64,000 nucleotides of DNA, taken from contig NC_089182.1 of NCBI RefSeq assembly GCF_947507565.1, positions 1,426,001 to 1,490,000 on the forward strand. Reading direction: 5' to 3'. Origin of the DNA: Oscarella lobularis. Taxonomy: Eukaryota > Porifera > Homoscleromorpha > Homosclerophorida > Oscarellidae. The position numbers and the translations under genes were made by a program. Shown here piece after piece: positions 33,577 to 43,802 of the stretch (positions are counted from its first letter, which is position 1; the number at the start of each line of letters is the position of its first letter). The notes beneath the pieces are model-generated. The model saw only the letters and a list, made by a program, of their open reading frames with translations, had not been told where the DNA came from and searched no databases.

Positions 33577-35164
33577 TGAAATATACGAATCAAGTAGCAG
33601 GCGTAGCAGTCGGTTTTGATATCAAAAACGACATGGCTTTGGAAGAGATGAAGACCTTGCTCTTGCGCCGTCTAGAACTTATTTACCGAGATGTAGAGAG
33701 ATACGAGGACGAAGAAATTACTCCGGAGTTCGGAGATAGCGTCATTTCACGACTGCAGGCATTATACCAGTGAATTGCGCATCTTTCTCATTCTGTTTCA
33801 AACACTGAGGATTTACTTGCGTCAGTTAGGTGCCTAATCGGGTTAGTTTCGTCAAGAGTAGCGCCTGAAGGAGAGTGTCTTTCTGCTGAACGTCAGATGA
33901 CGTTGGGAAGAGGGAGACCGTCTTATTCAATAACGCAGCAGCAGTTGGAATACTTCATTGAGAACAATTTTACTTTTCCCGAAATAGCTCGTCTCCTAAA
34001 AGTGTTCGTGTCTACAGTTCGACGTCGCATGTCACAGTTTCAGCTATACATCGGAGATACGTTCACTTCTATTGATGACGACTCACTTTCCGCTCATATC
34101 GCCGATATAAAAGTATGCAATCCAAACAGTGGTTACCGCGCTGTGTGCACCAAGTTGAGACTGAGGGTCATCAAAGTTCCTATTTACAGAATCCGCAGAC
34201 TATGTTTTGAAATTGATCCCGCTGGAGCGATGTCGAGGTGGATGATGACAATTGACCGAAGAGCGTATTCTGTGCCCGGACCTAACAGCCTTTGGCACAT
34301 AGACGGAAATCACAAGCTAATTAGGTCGAGTATTACAGCGTGGATAAGTATGTGCGATGTCCAAATATACATTTTATATTCTTAGGTGTCGACTTGTCAT
34401 TCATGGCGGAATAGACGGGTATAGCAGGGTCATTACGTATTTGTCCTGCTCGTCAAATAACAAATCTGAGACGGTTCGTCGTTCGTTTGAGAAAGCTTGC
34501 GTCAAGCGCGGAATTCCGTCAAGAGCTCGATGCGACCGCGGAGGAGAGAACATGGAAGTTTCGGAGTGGATGCTTTCACTCCCGCGAAGACGACCGGTGC
34601 GAGGTAGCGTAATCACTGGCAGGTCGGTTATGGAGAGACGTCTATTATCAGGTTAGTAATATACTTAGTTTATTGTCATTTGAAATTTCTATTTCCTTTA
34701 AGGTCACCTCTATATACGATCGCCTATTTTCTTGCTTATAAGATAATGGCCTCTTAGACATATATTCTGAAAAGGACATGGTTTGTTTTCACTTCACCAT
34801 TGTCCCTCGCCTCAAACAAGATCTGCAATGATGTGGAACGCACACCCTCTTTCAACGGAACGAAACAGGAGCCCGAACCAACTGTGGATTGCGGGGATGC
34901 ATGAGAGGGCAAACTCGGGGTCAACTGTCACTGACGAATTGTTCCACATGAGTGACGAAATGCTATCGAGTTTCGGAATTGACAGACGTACAATTGCCAG
35001 ATGGACACTGGGAAACCGAAGAACGTCAAGGAGTGGTTGTGCCGGAGAATAGTGGCGAAGAAATTCATCGTCTCCAAACCGTATTGCGAGAGTCACTCGA
35101 CCCACTTTCGGACGACGAGAGTTATGGTGCTTCCATTTACGTAAGAGCCAAAGCAATTGTGTAG
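33576..35164 (+). pseudogene. Integrase-core (rve-type) transposase-like gene
   Basis: The frame opens at 33576 (MKYTNQVAG), meets an in-frame TGA at 33771-33773 and continues in the same frame through an HTH-like region (GRGRPSYSITQQQLEYFIE, FPEIARLLKVFVSTVRRRM), CNPNSGYRAV, and the diagnostic YSVPGPNSLWHIDGNHKLI. A 61-bp intron (34325-34385) joins in frame to RLVIHGGIDGYSRVITYL, ARCDRGGENMEVSEWML and GSVITGRSV. This is an integrase-core family widespread in fish and cnidarians, possibly the IS3EU type. A small deletion near 34630 removes the residues expected between GRSV and LWRDVYYQ, including the region of the last catalytic acid. A further frame change follows near 34830 before HPLSTERNRSPNQLWIAGM. 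Confidence 0.8.
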
Positions 35165-35191
35165 AAGAACGTAAACTTTGAATTTCGTTTA

Positions 35192-35275
35192 CAGTCGAAC
35201 CCTGCTGCAACGACCACCCTTCGGACACGTAACAGGTGGTCGCTAGAGCGAGGTGGTCGCCCACCCGAAAATGTA
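35192..35275 (+). repeat. Left terminus of a Tigger element
   Basis: CAGTCGAACCCTGCTGCAACGACCACC starts after TA (35190-35191) and is followed by GGTGGTCGCT-type repeats, the same GCGACCACC subterminal motif seen in the Tigger at 58883-60773. The minus-strand Tigger gene ending at 35332 lies just inside it. Confidence 0.7.
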
Positions 35276-35331
35276 GTGTAGGCGGCAAAAATGTAGTTTA
35301 GACGGAGAGTGTGTAGTGTGCGATGTGTTTT

Positions 35332-36855
35332 TTATTCGCTGTCACTCTCAACGGACTCTTCATGCACAACAAATGACATAATAGATGTTTGTCTGCCTTC
35401 TAATCGCGAATGAAACAGTTTTTCCTCAAGTTTACTTTCAAGAGAGACACAGTCCGAAAGACATTCGTTGCAGCCTCGTGAGACGGCAAATAGCTTCAGA
35501 CTCTGTGGCAGCAAGTGCTTCAGAAATGGATTTGATGTTCGTCTCTACCACTTCTTCATCCTCGTGCTCTTCGCAATCACTATCCTTATCGGAAGATTCT
35601 TGATTTAACAAATTCGTCCAGCAGGTCATTCTCCCAGCCTTTTTCCAAAACCTCAGTTGTTGGTGCGCTCTCGTAAGCAATATAATTGGCAGCATCGGCA
35701 CTTTGTGGAAGGCCAAGAATAGTTATGTGCTGCTGTAAAACCTCTTCGTCCACCGTTCTCTGCAGCTGATTCATGGTCTGAAATTTCATCCCGCTGTTTA
35801 TCGAAACCGGCTTTTCTGAAGTAATTTCGTACAATGGCTGCTTTAAAGACAATTTTATCCACAGGCATGCATCAAGAACGGTGAACGACTTTGCTATTTC
35901 GGATGCTGCAAGTGACGACTCCATCTTGCAGAGGACAACTCGAAGTACTTTAGAACGATAGTGACACTTCATGTTCTGGATAATGCCTTGGTCTAGCGGT
36001 TGTAAGACCGACGTTGTATTAGCAGGGAAGAACCGAATTTTCACATTTGAAAGTTGCAAATCACCACTTTTGATAGACGACGCCTAAGAAGAGAATTACA
36101 TGTCGATTCTCAGAAAGCATTTTTTATTGAATCGTTTGATCCAAACGCTGAAAATTTCGCCTGTCCAAGCTTTTCGTTTGACTTCCATGTAACAGGAAAT
36201 CGATGAAGTGTAACATTTTTAAAGCAGCGGGGTTTCTTTGAATGGCCGATAACTAATGGCGTCTAGAAGTCACCAAGGAGGTTTACCCACAGAACGACGG
36301 GATGTCTCTCTTTCGACTTCTTCCCCCCAGCACTGTCTGTCCCCCTCACTGCCAAGGTTTTTTCTGGTAGGGTGCGGAAAAACAAGGCAGTATCGTCCAT
36401 CTTGTAGATATTTTTCTCGTAATAATTTTCAATTATGGCTGAAAGGCGATCAATCCAATCATCTACGGTCAGTCGACGCTTGCTCGCTCTCCTAAAAGAA
36501 TTTTTGAGCCTATGTTGTGACGGTTCTTGAAGCGTGCTAGCCAACCGCTCGATGCTTTATATTCCCCTTTGTCTAAATTTTTAGCGAATTCCATTGCTTA
36601 CCATTGAATCATTGGCCCACTCATGGGCGTTCCGCTACCGCGCGCTCGTTCAAAACAGCGAAAGATCAACTCATCGATGTCTTCATATTCGCTCCCGACT
36701 CGAACTTTCTTCCGCTTTGGATTACTGTTTCGCTCGTATTTGTTCATTACTTCAGATTTTTGCTTCAAAACCTGCTGAATCTGCGATTTGCTTACCCCGA
36801 TCATCACTGCAAGCTGTCTTTGACTCTTTTTCTCGCTTTCGCGAAGCTCTTTCAC
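35332..36855 (-). pseudogene. Tigger/pogo transposase 1, decayed
   Basis: Minus-strand pieces: a CENP-B-type HTH (SQRQLAVMIGVSKSQIQQVL, 36855-36598), the first acidic block (KMDDTALFFRTLPEKTLA, about 36400), RFFPANTTSVLQPLDQG and VLDACLWIK (36059-35586), and a C-terminal RQTSIMSF tail ending at 35332. The first catalytic block has DDT where DET is usual. Frame breaks separate the parts. The N-terminus is cut exactly where a plus-strand kinase exon begins (36867), so the right side of the element is missing. Confidence 0.82.
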
Positions 36856-36866
36856 TCAATCTTCAG

Positions 36867-37200
36867 GAATACGGTACGCGAAAACATTACATTGAGTAAA
36901 AAACTGGAAGGCGGCGCTTTTGGCGACATGTATCGACCGTCGATAGCTTGTTCGGTGTACGCGGCCAAGGTCATTGCATTTGAACCAAACCAAAATCATG
37001 ACGGCGAAGCGAGAATTATGGCGTCAGTAGCTGCTTTGTGAGTATTAAACTTTGTAATGTATTTTCTTTAGCAAACTGAACCACCCGAACGTCGTTGGTT
37101 TTTTGGATTTGTCAGCGACGACAAAGGGGTCATATTGCTTAAAGAACTTGTTAAAGGAGGGGACTTCTCTTTCGTCCAGACCAACCGGTTTGTTTTAAAA
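36867..37200 (+). pseudogene. Protein kinase domain fragment, two exons
   Basis: Exon 1 (36867-37037) reads VRENITLSKKLEGGAFGDMY with a glycine loop (GGAFG) and the VAIK-like VYAAKVI carrying the ATP-site Lys, then EARIMAS. A 34-bp GT-AG intron (37038-37071) joins in frame to NHPNVVG. A one-base loss in a T run (37099-37104) then shifts to GFVSDDKGVILLKELVKGGDF. This is the N-lobe of a tyrosine or tyrosine-like kinase domain. The C-lobe (HRD, DFG) is not found. It may be exons of a host gene among transposons, or a captured or retained fragment. Confidence 0.65.
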
Positions 37201-37204
37201 TTGT

Positions 37205-37543
37205 TTATTGAAAGTGCCTTTTGCTGCCAAGGCTTAAAAAATATGAGGCAGAACCTTCGGCTGAAAAAATCCTCGACATCTTTGTTGGGATTGTTAGTAA
37301 TCCAGGCAACGGTTGATGTTGCTTACGCAGTAGATTGTAGCCTGCTGTTCCACATGCAAACCGTATTTGCAACGCTCTTTTAATTGTCGACGACGTCAAA
37401 GAAATTCCTGTCATGTCCCTGCCTCGTTGAACAGCTCTTAACTGGTCTGGTGAAAAGACTTTCCTTACTTGTAACTGAAAATTAGCGTATGCAGTCATGA
37501 CGGAAACTTTCTCCTCCGAGACTTTTCTTAGCTTGGCCTCCAA
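37205..37543 (-). pseudogene. P/THAP-type transposase N-terminal fragment
   Basis: The minus-strand frame has a charged helical start (EAKLRKVSEEKVSVMTAY), FSPDQLRAVQRG, then IKRALQIRFACGTAGYNLL and PLPGLLTI. The RFACG..GY..L....PLP block is characteristic of the region before the RNase H fold in THAP9/P-like transposases. It belongs to a different subfamily from P1-P3, which lack it. No catalytic part is nearby. Confidence 0.6.
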
Positions 37544-38121
37544 TTAAGCTACTTGGCGATCGCTACTAGTACTACAATGACTCGTACCTCCCCCTTCGCT
37601 TAGCAACTCACTTTCACTCTTAGAAACGACGTCTATTAAAACAATTACAAAAGCCATGCAGTATAAAAAGTTTTCTTACAGACTAACTTACAGAAAACTC
37701 CGGAGCGATAGCATACGCGTGGTCGGTGCTACAGTAGATCCTTGGTTATCCGATCCCTAAGATTTTAGGAGTGGTCCGATAAGCGAAATGGTCCGATAAG
37801 TGAAATTAGAGTGCGCCATTGTAATTCCGCAAGTGAAATATACACCTGTATCTTTTGAGAACAATTACAAGTGTGCAAAGAAGCTGTCAATTTCGGTTTG
37901 TTTAGTAGTGGAACGTCACAGCGAAAATTAAAACAGTAGTACGCAGACAACGAGGGTAATACCGATTAGCGGACGAGAAAAATTTGAATAAAATTCGCGG
38001 CATGTAGCGTCTTTTTTTAATTTGTTCCGTCGAATAGGCGGGTTGCATTCGAGGGCGGCTTATAAACGAGGGGGACTAATAATCGAAGATATACGGTACA
38101 ACAACTGGCAGTACAGCAACC
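37544..38121. other. Noncoding stretch with a lone TIR
   Basis: At 37731 TA precedes CAGTAGATCCTTGGTTATCC, with GGTCCGATAAG(C/T)G twice downstream (about 37786 and 37790-37802), like the terminus of another Tc1/mariner-Tigger family. No matching opposite end was found before P2 starts at 38122. Nothing else is recognised. Confidence 0.45.
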
Positions 38122-39022
38122 CATAGATGTAAGAGGGGAGAGGAATTGGAAGCTCCCGTTGTCACGTGACTTTTTCTAAGGCTTACATGGAGTCCAGGTG
38201 TGTTGCGCTGTTCCCCGGATGTTATTTCAAAGAATGTCGCGCATTGTGCCTTAGAAGTACTTTCTACGACTACTGGACCTGCGGAAACGTTTATCGAACC
38301 ATTCGAAGTGCCTCCGACGTACGTATAAACATCCCGCGCCCGCAATCGTCTCGCGTGACCGTATGGTAATTGTCGGCTAAGTGTTTCACGCGCTGTCGCA
38401 CTTCTGGATTTTCTCTTGCAAACCGCAATCACGCGTAATGATTGTAATATGGAATAGACCACAACACAACTTGGCCAGACCTCTGAGTGTCTCTACGGAA
38501 GCCATTTTGACAGCGAGTGGGCGTGACAACTGCGGAGGGGTCTGCTAGGAGATCGTTCCCTTTGCATTGCCGGTTTACCCTTCGCGCGACAGCTATTGCC
38601 CTTAGTTGTAGAACAGTGTAGGTTCGCTGACTGTACGTATGGCTGTTCACGTCAAACAGCCGCGGCTAATTAATTACCCGCCGCACATGACAGACATTTC
38701 CCTTTGTATAGCACTGCCAATTGAGGCATACAATGACAAAGAAGTCGCGTTTAGTGGTAAAGAAGTATCAGCGGCAGCAGAAAAGCCGGGGGAAATCGGC
38801 GTCTACCCCACTTGAGACTCCTGCATTTGTTGAAAATGTAAATTCAGCTGTTTCGTATTCTCGAGTGTCACTTTAATTAATCCCTGCATTTTTTCAACTG
38901 TATAGCACCCAGACAGAATGTTTTCCCGAGAAACTTGAAGCGTTAGCTCTTTCACTTCCTTCACGCCACTTGCCCTCAGTGATTACGTGCGGCTGCATGT
39001 GTCATTATTCACATTTTGAATT

Positions 39023-41430
39023 TTGACTTTCAGGGAGGGAGAGTGGATACATGGGAAGATTGCTCAACGGACACTTATATCCAAAGTTTTGTGGCTTCAT
39101 CACTTTGAGAACGAGTCCAATTCGCCAAAACTACCGCCGACTTTAATATCACACAGCATTTGTGTAAGCCAAGAGGGACTTGAGTCTGTCTTTATCTTTG
39201 GAAAGGCTTTCCCGCTTGACAAATGTTCCGGCCTGGACTCAGCTCTAAATCTTGATCTGATCACCTGCGACAATTTTCAGCCTTTGATACATTACTTTGA
39301 AAATTTGCGTCTTTGCCCCGGGAATCCAGACCTTCGATTTGTTACCCTGCTTCAGAAGCGGAAGGGAAAAGTACAGAATGCCAAAGGGGTGCTCACCGGC
39401 TACTTGGAAAGCAACTGTCCTGTTGTGGTTGATGGAGAACTAAGGAGCCAGACCGTTCGCTCAGCATCATGTCATCTGCTAATTCTTCCACAACACAACT
39501 TGTGCTGTGCCTGTGTAAGACAGAGAGCGTCCTTGAGGGCTATTCTTAGCAGAGAATCCTCAAAACCAAGTAAATTTCGCCCCAATGTTTCTCTTTCAAC
39601 TCCAATGAGAGCAAAAAATTGCTTGCACTAGCACGTCAACGAAAGAGAGAAACAGAGAATTGAAAGCCTAGAGCAAATAATTGAAGAGTCTGTTACAGAA
39701 AAAGGTGAAATTGTTGATCCTGTCATGGACAAGGACCTCAGGGAAATTATGAGTGAACACCAGGCGGAGATTGAGCGAACTTTCCCAAAGGGGTCGTGTA
39801 GAAGGCTTTTTTGGGAGCAGCAACGAAAGGCTGCTAATGCGAAATCGCCTTCGGGAATGCGTTGGCATCCTTGGATGATCCGCTGGGCATTTTGTTTAAA
39901 AATGAAGTCATCTGCTGCGTATCACGTTTTGGCTACCTCCGGATTCATTAAAATGCCATCAGAAAGGCGACTTCGTGACTACACGCATTTCTTCAAAGAA
40001 AGATCGGGTTTCCAAAGAGAGGTACTTGAGCTGCTTGCCGATGAAGCAAAATTGTCTGAAGCTGAAGAAATTGATAAGTTGGTAGTCATCGCGTTTGACG
40101 AAATGAAAATTCGCGAGGATCTGGTATACCACAAAGGCAATGAAGAAATCGTCGGTTTCGTAGACTTGGGAAATCTTAATAATAAATTTCGAGCAGCTGC
40201 AAAATTAAAGGCAAAGAAAGAGACGAAAGTTGAAGACGTAGCAACTCACGTGCTAGTTCTGATGGTTAGAGGCGCTGCCACAAGCCTCAGATTTCCCTAT
40301 GCTCGCTTCAGTTCGACGTGTACAACGTACGACGAATTGCTCATGATACTATGGGAAGGCATTGAGTTGTTAGAAAGAACTGGCTTCATGGTGTTGGGTG
40401 TCACCTGCGATGGAGCTGGGCCGAACCGAAAATTCTTTCGTGCCCATGGAACATCGTCTGGAGCTGCCACACCCCTAAACAAAACCCCTAATCCGTACGC
40501 CAACGAGGAAAGATTTGTTAGTTGGAAGCACCTGCAAGACCTCTACAGGAAATCCTGTGAAACTAGCGACCCAGCAGGCTTTAAACTCGTTTCGAAGCTG
40601 AAGATCGAACACGTCGAGATGACATCTTTCTCCAGGATGAGAGTCGACCTTGCAGCGCAGGTCTGTTCACTAATTTTTATTCCTGTTGACATTACTGTGA
40701 AGGTCTTGAGCCAAAGTGTTGCCAGTGCCCTGGAGCATTACGAAATTGAGGGGTCTTCCGAAACTGCCCGCTTCTGCCGTATGTTCGACAGAGCTTTCAA
40801 CGCATTAAATTCTCGTGCCGTTAACAATCCTAAACCTTCGCGTAGAGGTTTCAGAAGCTCAGATGACGAACGACTCCGGGTAATATTAGTCATCAGCACT
40901 ATGACACTCTTAACAATTAAATACTGCAGTGGCTTGAGGATACTTTTTTGGGTTACCTCAATGAATGGGAGCAGTGGATTTCTACCATCCCTAACATTTC
41001 AAGTGCAGATCGTCAACGACTGTGTTTAAGTCGTGAAACTCTAGAAGGATGGAGAATATCAGGTAAAACTCCGGACTAGTTTTTAAAATTAACCTTGCAA
41101 TCAATTCCTTTTCCAGTCACTTCCTTTGTCGAAATTGTCAGGTACATTTTCTCTTTGCCGAGTAGTAAGGGACGCTACATACTAAGCGAGCATTTCTCGC
41201 AAGATCCACTTGAGAACTATTTTGGAAAACAAAGAGGCAGAGGAGGAAGAAACGAAAACCCATCTGTGAATCAGTGCCTGCAAAGCGCTGCGTCCCTGCG
41301 CCTTCAAGGCTCTCTATCTCAAGTCCCTGTTTCAGGCAATTCATCCAGGAAACGCCGTCTTTGCCCTGAAGAAATTATTGACGATAAACCGTTGCGCGTA
41401 AAGCCTTCTAAGATATCGAAGAGGATATAA
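39023..41430 (+). pseudogene. P2 transposase, P-element-type
   Basis: Exons 39023-40879, 40930-41062 and 41117-41430 are separated by 50- and 54-bp GT-AG introns; a further 42-bp in-frame intron is likely near 40662. A possible first exon starts at 38731 (MTKKSRLVVKK). Landmarks: PPTLISHSIC, LRLCPGN, GMRWHPWMIRWA, MPSERRLRDYTHFF, FDEMKIREDL, VTCDGAGPNRKFFR, WKHLQDLY, EHVEMTSFSRMRVDLA and DPLENYFGKQR. An in-frame TAG (39629-39631) results from apparent one-base and two-base losses in A and AG runs relative to P1. The FFSDVPHLIK block present in P1 is absent between NPYANEE and FVSWKHL, so the copy is probably catalytically dead. Confidence 0.87.
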
Positions 41431-41497
41431 CCCTTAATAAATGTCGACAAAAACAGTCATACAGCCAACAACGGACCGTCCCCTGAGTCAACACGCT

Positions 41498-42499
41498 TTA
41501 AATGTCATTTGCACCCTTCTCTTTTGCCCGGAATAGAGACTTTCTCAAACCTTTCTTCCTGCCAATCAGAGTCTTTTCACGTTTGTAGTCGTGTAGCCAC
41601 TCCGAGGCCAATGAATGCCCTCGTACTGTTATCCACAGCTCGACTATCTTCTCCAGTAGCACTTGTTTGTCTTCTTCAGTGAGGCTTGAAGCAATCAAAT
41701 CCCAGTACCGATTTACTGCAGGATCACCACGTACAATATCGACTGCAGACGACTCTCTAGCACGTCCCACTTTTGGCAATTTAAGAAGTAAATTCAGCCG
41801 CGTAGCAGATTCCATAGCGTAGAAAAATCTGTACGTGATTTCGTTGACTTTAAACAGTCCTCCTCGGTCAACCTTACAAATCCACTGGCACATGTAATTT
41901 TTGAAATGATAGTCGTGATCTTCGCTCTGTGTAGGCTCACTTTCCTCGCACGCGTGAGCTGCCATGTTCCTCAAGCATTGGCAGAAAGCATCGGTCCGTT
42001 CACTCCCCTTCCCAGCGTACTTCTTGAGCAGTTTGAAAGGTACGTATCCAGCAACATACATAAGGACGTTTTCTTCATCCACCGAAAGAGCGGCAGTGAT
42101 CATGCTGTCGCCAACTTCAACGCTCGAAGCCTTGCAAAAAGACAGCAGAAGACGTTCAAAAACTTTTCTGTTCACAGACTGAGACAACAAAGGGTCCTTG
42201 AAGGGGATCCCGGATTCGCCATAGGTCCTCTCCCAAATTTGCGGCAGTGCGTCCTTTCGTGCCAACAGAAATGCTCCAAAAGCCCGGCCACGAAAGTCTG
42301 ACATTGAGGCACGCTTTACTGTGCCGAGAATGCATCCCTGAATCGTATCGACGACCCTCTCCGAAAGCGAAGCGAAAGCAGGCGATTTCTCCGACTGCAA
42401 AAGCTTTGTCGCTTCCTCTCTGAGATTCCTTTCTCGAACAGCATCGTCAGAAACGTTTTCGCTTAGAAGAGCGTGTAGAGAATCTACGACGGGGTTCAT
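41498..42499 (-). CDS. P2 accessory protein (second gene), function unknown
   Basis: Uninterrupted 333-codon frame from the ATG at 42499 (MNPVVDSLHALLSENV) to 41498. It is the counterpart of 11698-12723: DPLLSQSVNRKVFERLL, NVLMYVAGYVPFKLLKKY, VDRGGLFKVNEITYRFF and LWITVRGHSLASEWLHDYK align block by block, with basic residues at the C-terminus (IGRKKGLRKSLFRAKEK). It starts just inside the right terminus and converges with the transposase, leaving 67 bp between stop codons. It is intact while the neighbouring transposase is broken. No known domain is recognised; it is mostly alpha-helical by composition. Confidence 0.82.
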   Translation of the reverse strand: MNPVVDSLHALLSENVSDDAVRERNLREEATKLLQSEKSPAFASLSERVVDTIQGCILGTVKRASMSDFRGRAFGAFLLARKDALPQIWERTYGESGIPFKDPLLSQSVNRKVFERLLLSFCKASSVEVGDSMITAALSVDEENVLMYVAGYVPFKLLKKYAGKGSERTDAFCQCLRNMAAHACEESEPTQSEDHDYHFKNYMCQWICKVDRGGLFKVNEITYRFFYAMESATRLNLLLKLPKVGRARESSAVDIVRGDPAVNRYWDLIASSLTEEDKQVLLEKIVELWITVRGHSLASEWLHDYKREKTLIGRKKGLRKSLFRAKEKGANDI

Positions 42500-42581
42500 A
42501 TCTACCGCGCAACAGACCTAGATACGTTAATTGTCACGTGACAACGGGAGCTTCCAATCCCTCTCCCCTCTTACATCTATG

Positions 42582-43724
42582 CAGCAACTACGCTTACCGC
42601 GCATCTCGTCGACGTCCTTATAGTGCAGATATGACTGGAAACCGGCAACTATTACCGTTTCCGCACTACTATCTCTTCTAAGACAAGTTTTGTTGAATAC
42701 AGAGTTTATTAAACATAGTTAAAGCAATGGATATAATATCTATACGGATTCAATTTATCGTAGCCATTCATGTGCCAAAGATAATTTGGTCCCTAAAATT
42801 AAAACGAACGTATTGGTAATTTTATTCTTTGGAATGACAAACATTTTATATAGAACCTTGTTTACATGCAGTTTCGTTTCACTCGCCTTCTGTCTTTTCC
42901 CAGATGGATCAATCTCTCGACACACGAACATGACCAAGTCTCAAAACATGGAGAACAAAAATAATTCACATAGTACGACAGTTTGAGAATACCTTGGCAC
43001 TCGCAGGAGATTGCCCCGTGCCCTCTATTCGACTATATAATGGTAAGGGGTCCGAACTGCTGAGCTGCTTCAGCATCCATGGCTTCCGCGAGCAAAAGTG
43101 GTCGGACACGCTGTTGTTGTAGTAGATGTTGGCACCATGTCGGCGTGTAACATGATGCACTGCCGAAACATTTATCGTTACCTTGTTGCTGAGATGGTGG
43201 ATAACGATATCTCTTTCTTGATTCTTTAGAAACTTCAAGGGTGTAAGATTTAGAATGTTACAGAACCGACGGTCACCGTTGACAGCGTTCCTAATTCAAC
43301 GCAACCGAAAGTTATATTAATAGATCAACTTGTTTATATTAAAACTAAAATTTACGTATAAATAAGTGTTATTTTATACCTTTCTTTGTAGTCGTGCCAG
43401 AAAGGATCTATTAACAAAATCTGGCATGATCTTCCTACAGAAACTTTTATGTCAGCCACAGAAACGCTCGATAACTGCAATTTTAGACTGAAATTCAGAC
43501 TCGATTCTTTTGAATTTAGGTGCTTCAGGGTTCTATCTGCGGTGATTGGCGGGAGTCGCACCGGCCAATTATTTTTTAACCGAGCATTTTCTCGCGCGCC
43601 TTTTTAGATCTATTTAGAAGCATCCTTTTCCTTACGTGTACTAGTTCAAAATTAATATTATTATCAATTACCGGTAAGCATCACCTGCACATTTGTTTCC
43701 CGTCTGTTGTATGACTAGTCACCA
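42582..43724. other. Mostly unassigned; possible exons on the minus strand
   Basis: At 43561-43352 a minus-strand frame (MRLPPITADRTLKHLNSKE, ending WHDYKER) stops at a good donor (AAAG then GTATAA, about 43376). A second open stretch (43238-42966, with ILNLTPLKFLKNQERDIV just upstream and HLSNKVTINVSAVHHV inside) could be a following exon after a pyrimidine-AG near 43290. I recognise neither. They may be a host gene or another transposon gene. Confidence 0.3.
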
Positions 43725-43802
43725 GACACCAAGAGACAGAGGAATGGGCAACTACGCATCACGTGACCCTGTAAGTTGAAGCAAGGACTGTTGTACTTAC
43801 AG

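Larger units (their letters stand above)
38122..42581. mobile_element. P2: P-element superfamily transposon with two convergent genes
   Basis: The ends are CATAGATGTAAGAGGGGAGAG (from 38122) and the exact inverse (to 42581). The inverted repeat extends about 47 bp through TTGGAAGCTCCCGTTGTCACGTGAC. The direct repeats CAGCAAC(C) at 38114-38121 and CAGCAAC(T) at 42582-42589 flank it. Gene order and termini match P1, but the two elements are inserted in opposite orientation and their proteins are well diverged. Confidence 0.93.

Noticed and set aside
37731-42581. P2 as part of a larger Tigger element starting at the TIR at 37731
   Set aside because: P2 has its own termini and flanking direct repeats, and no partner for the 37731 TIR was found beyond it.
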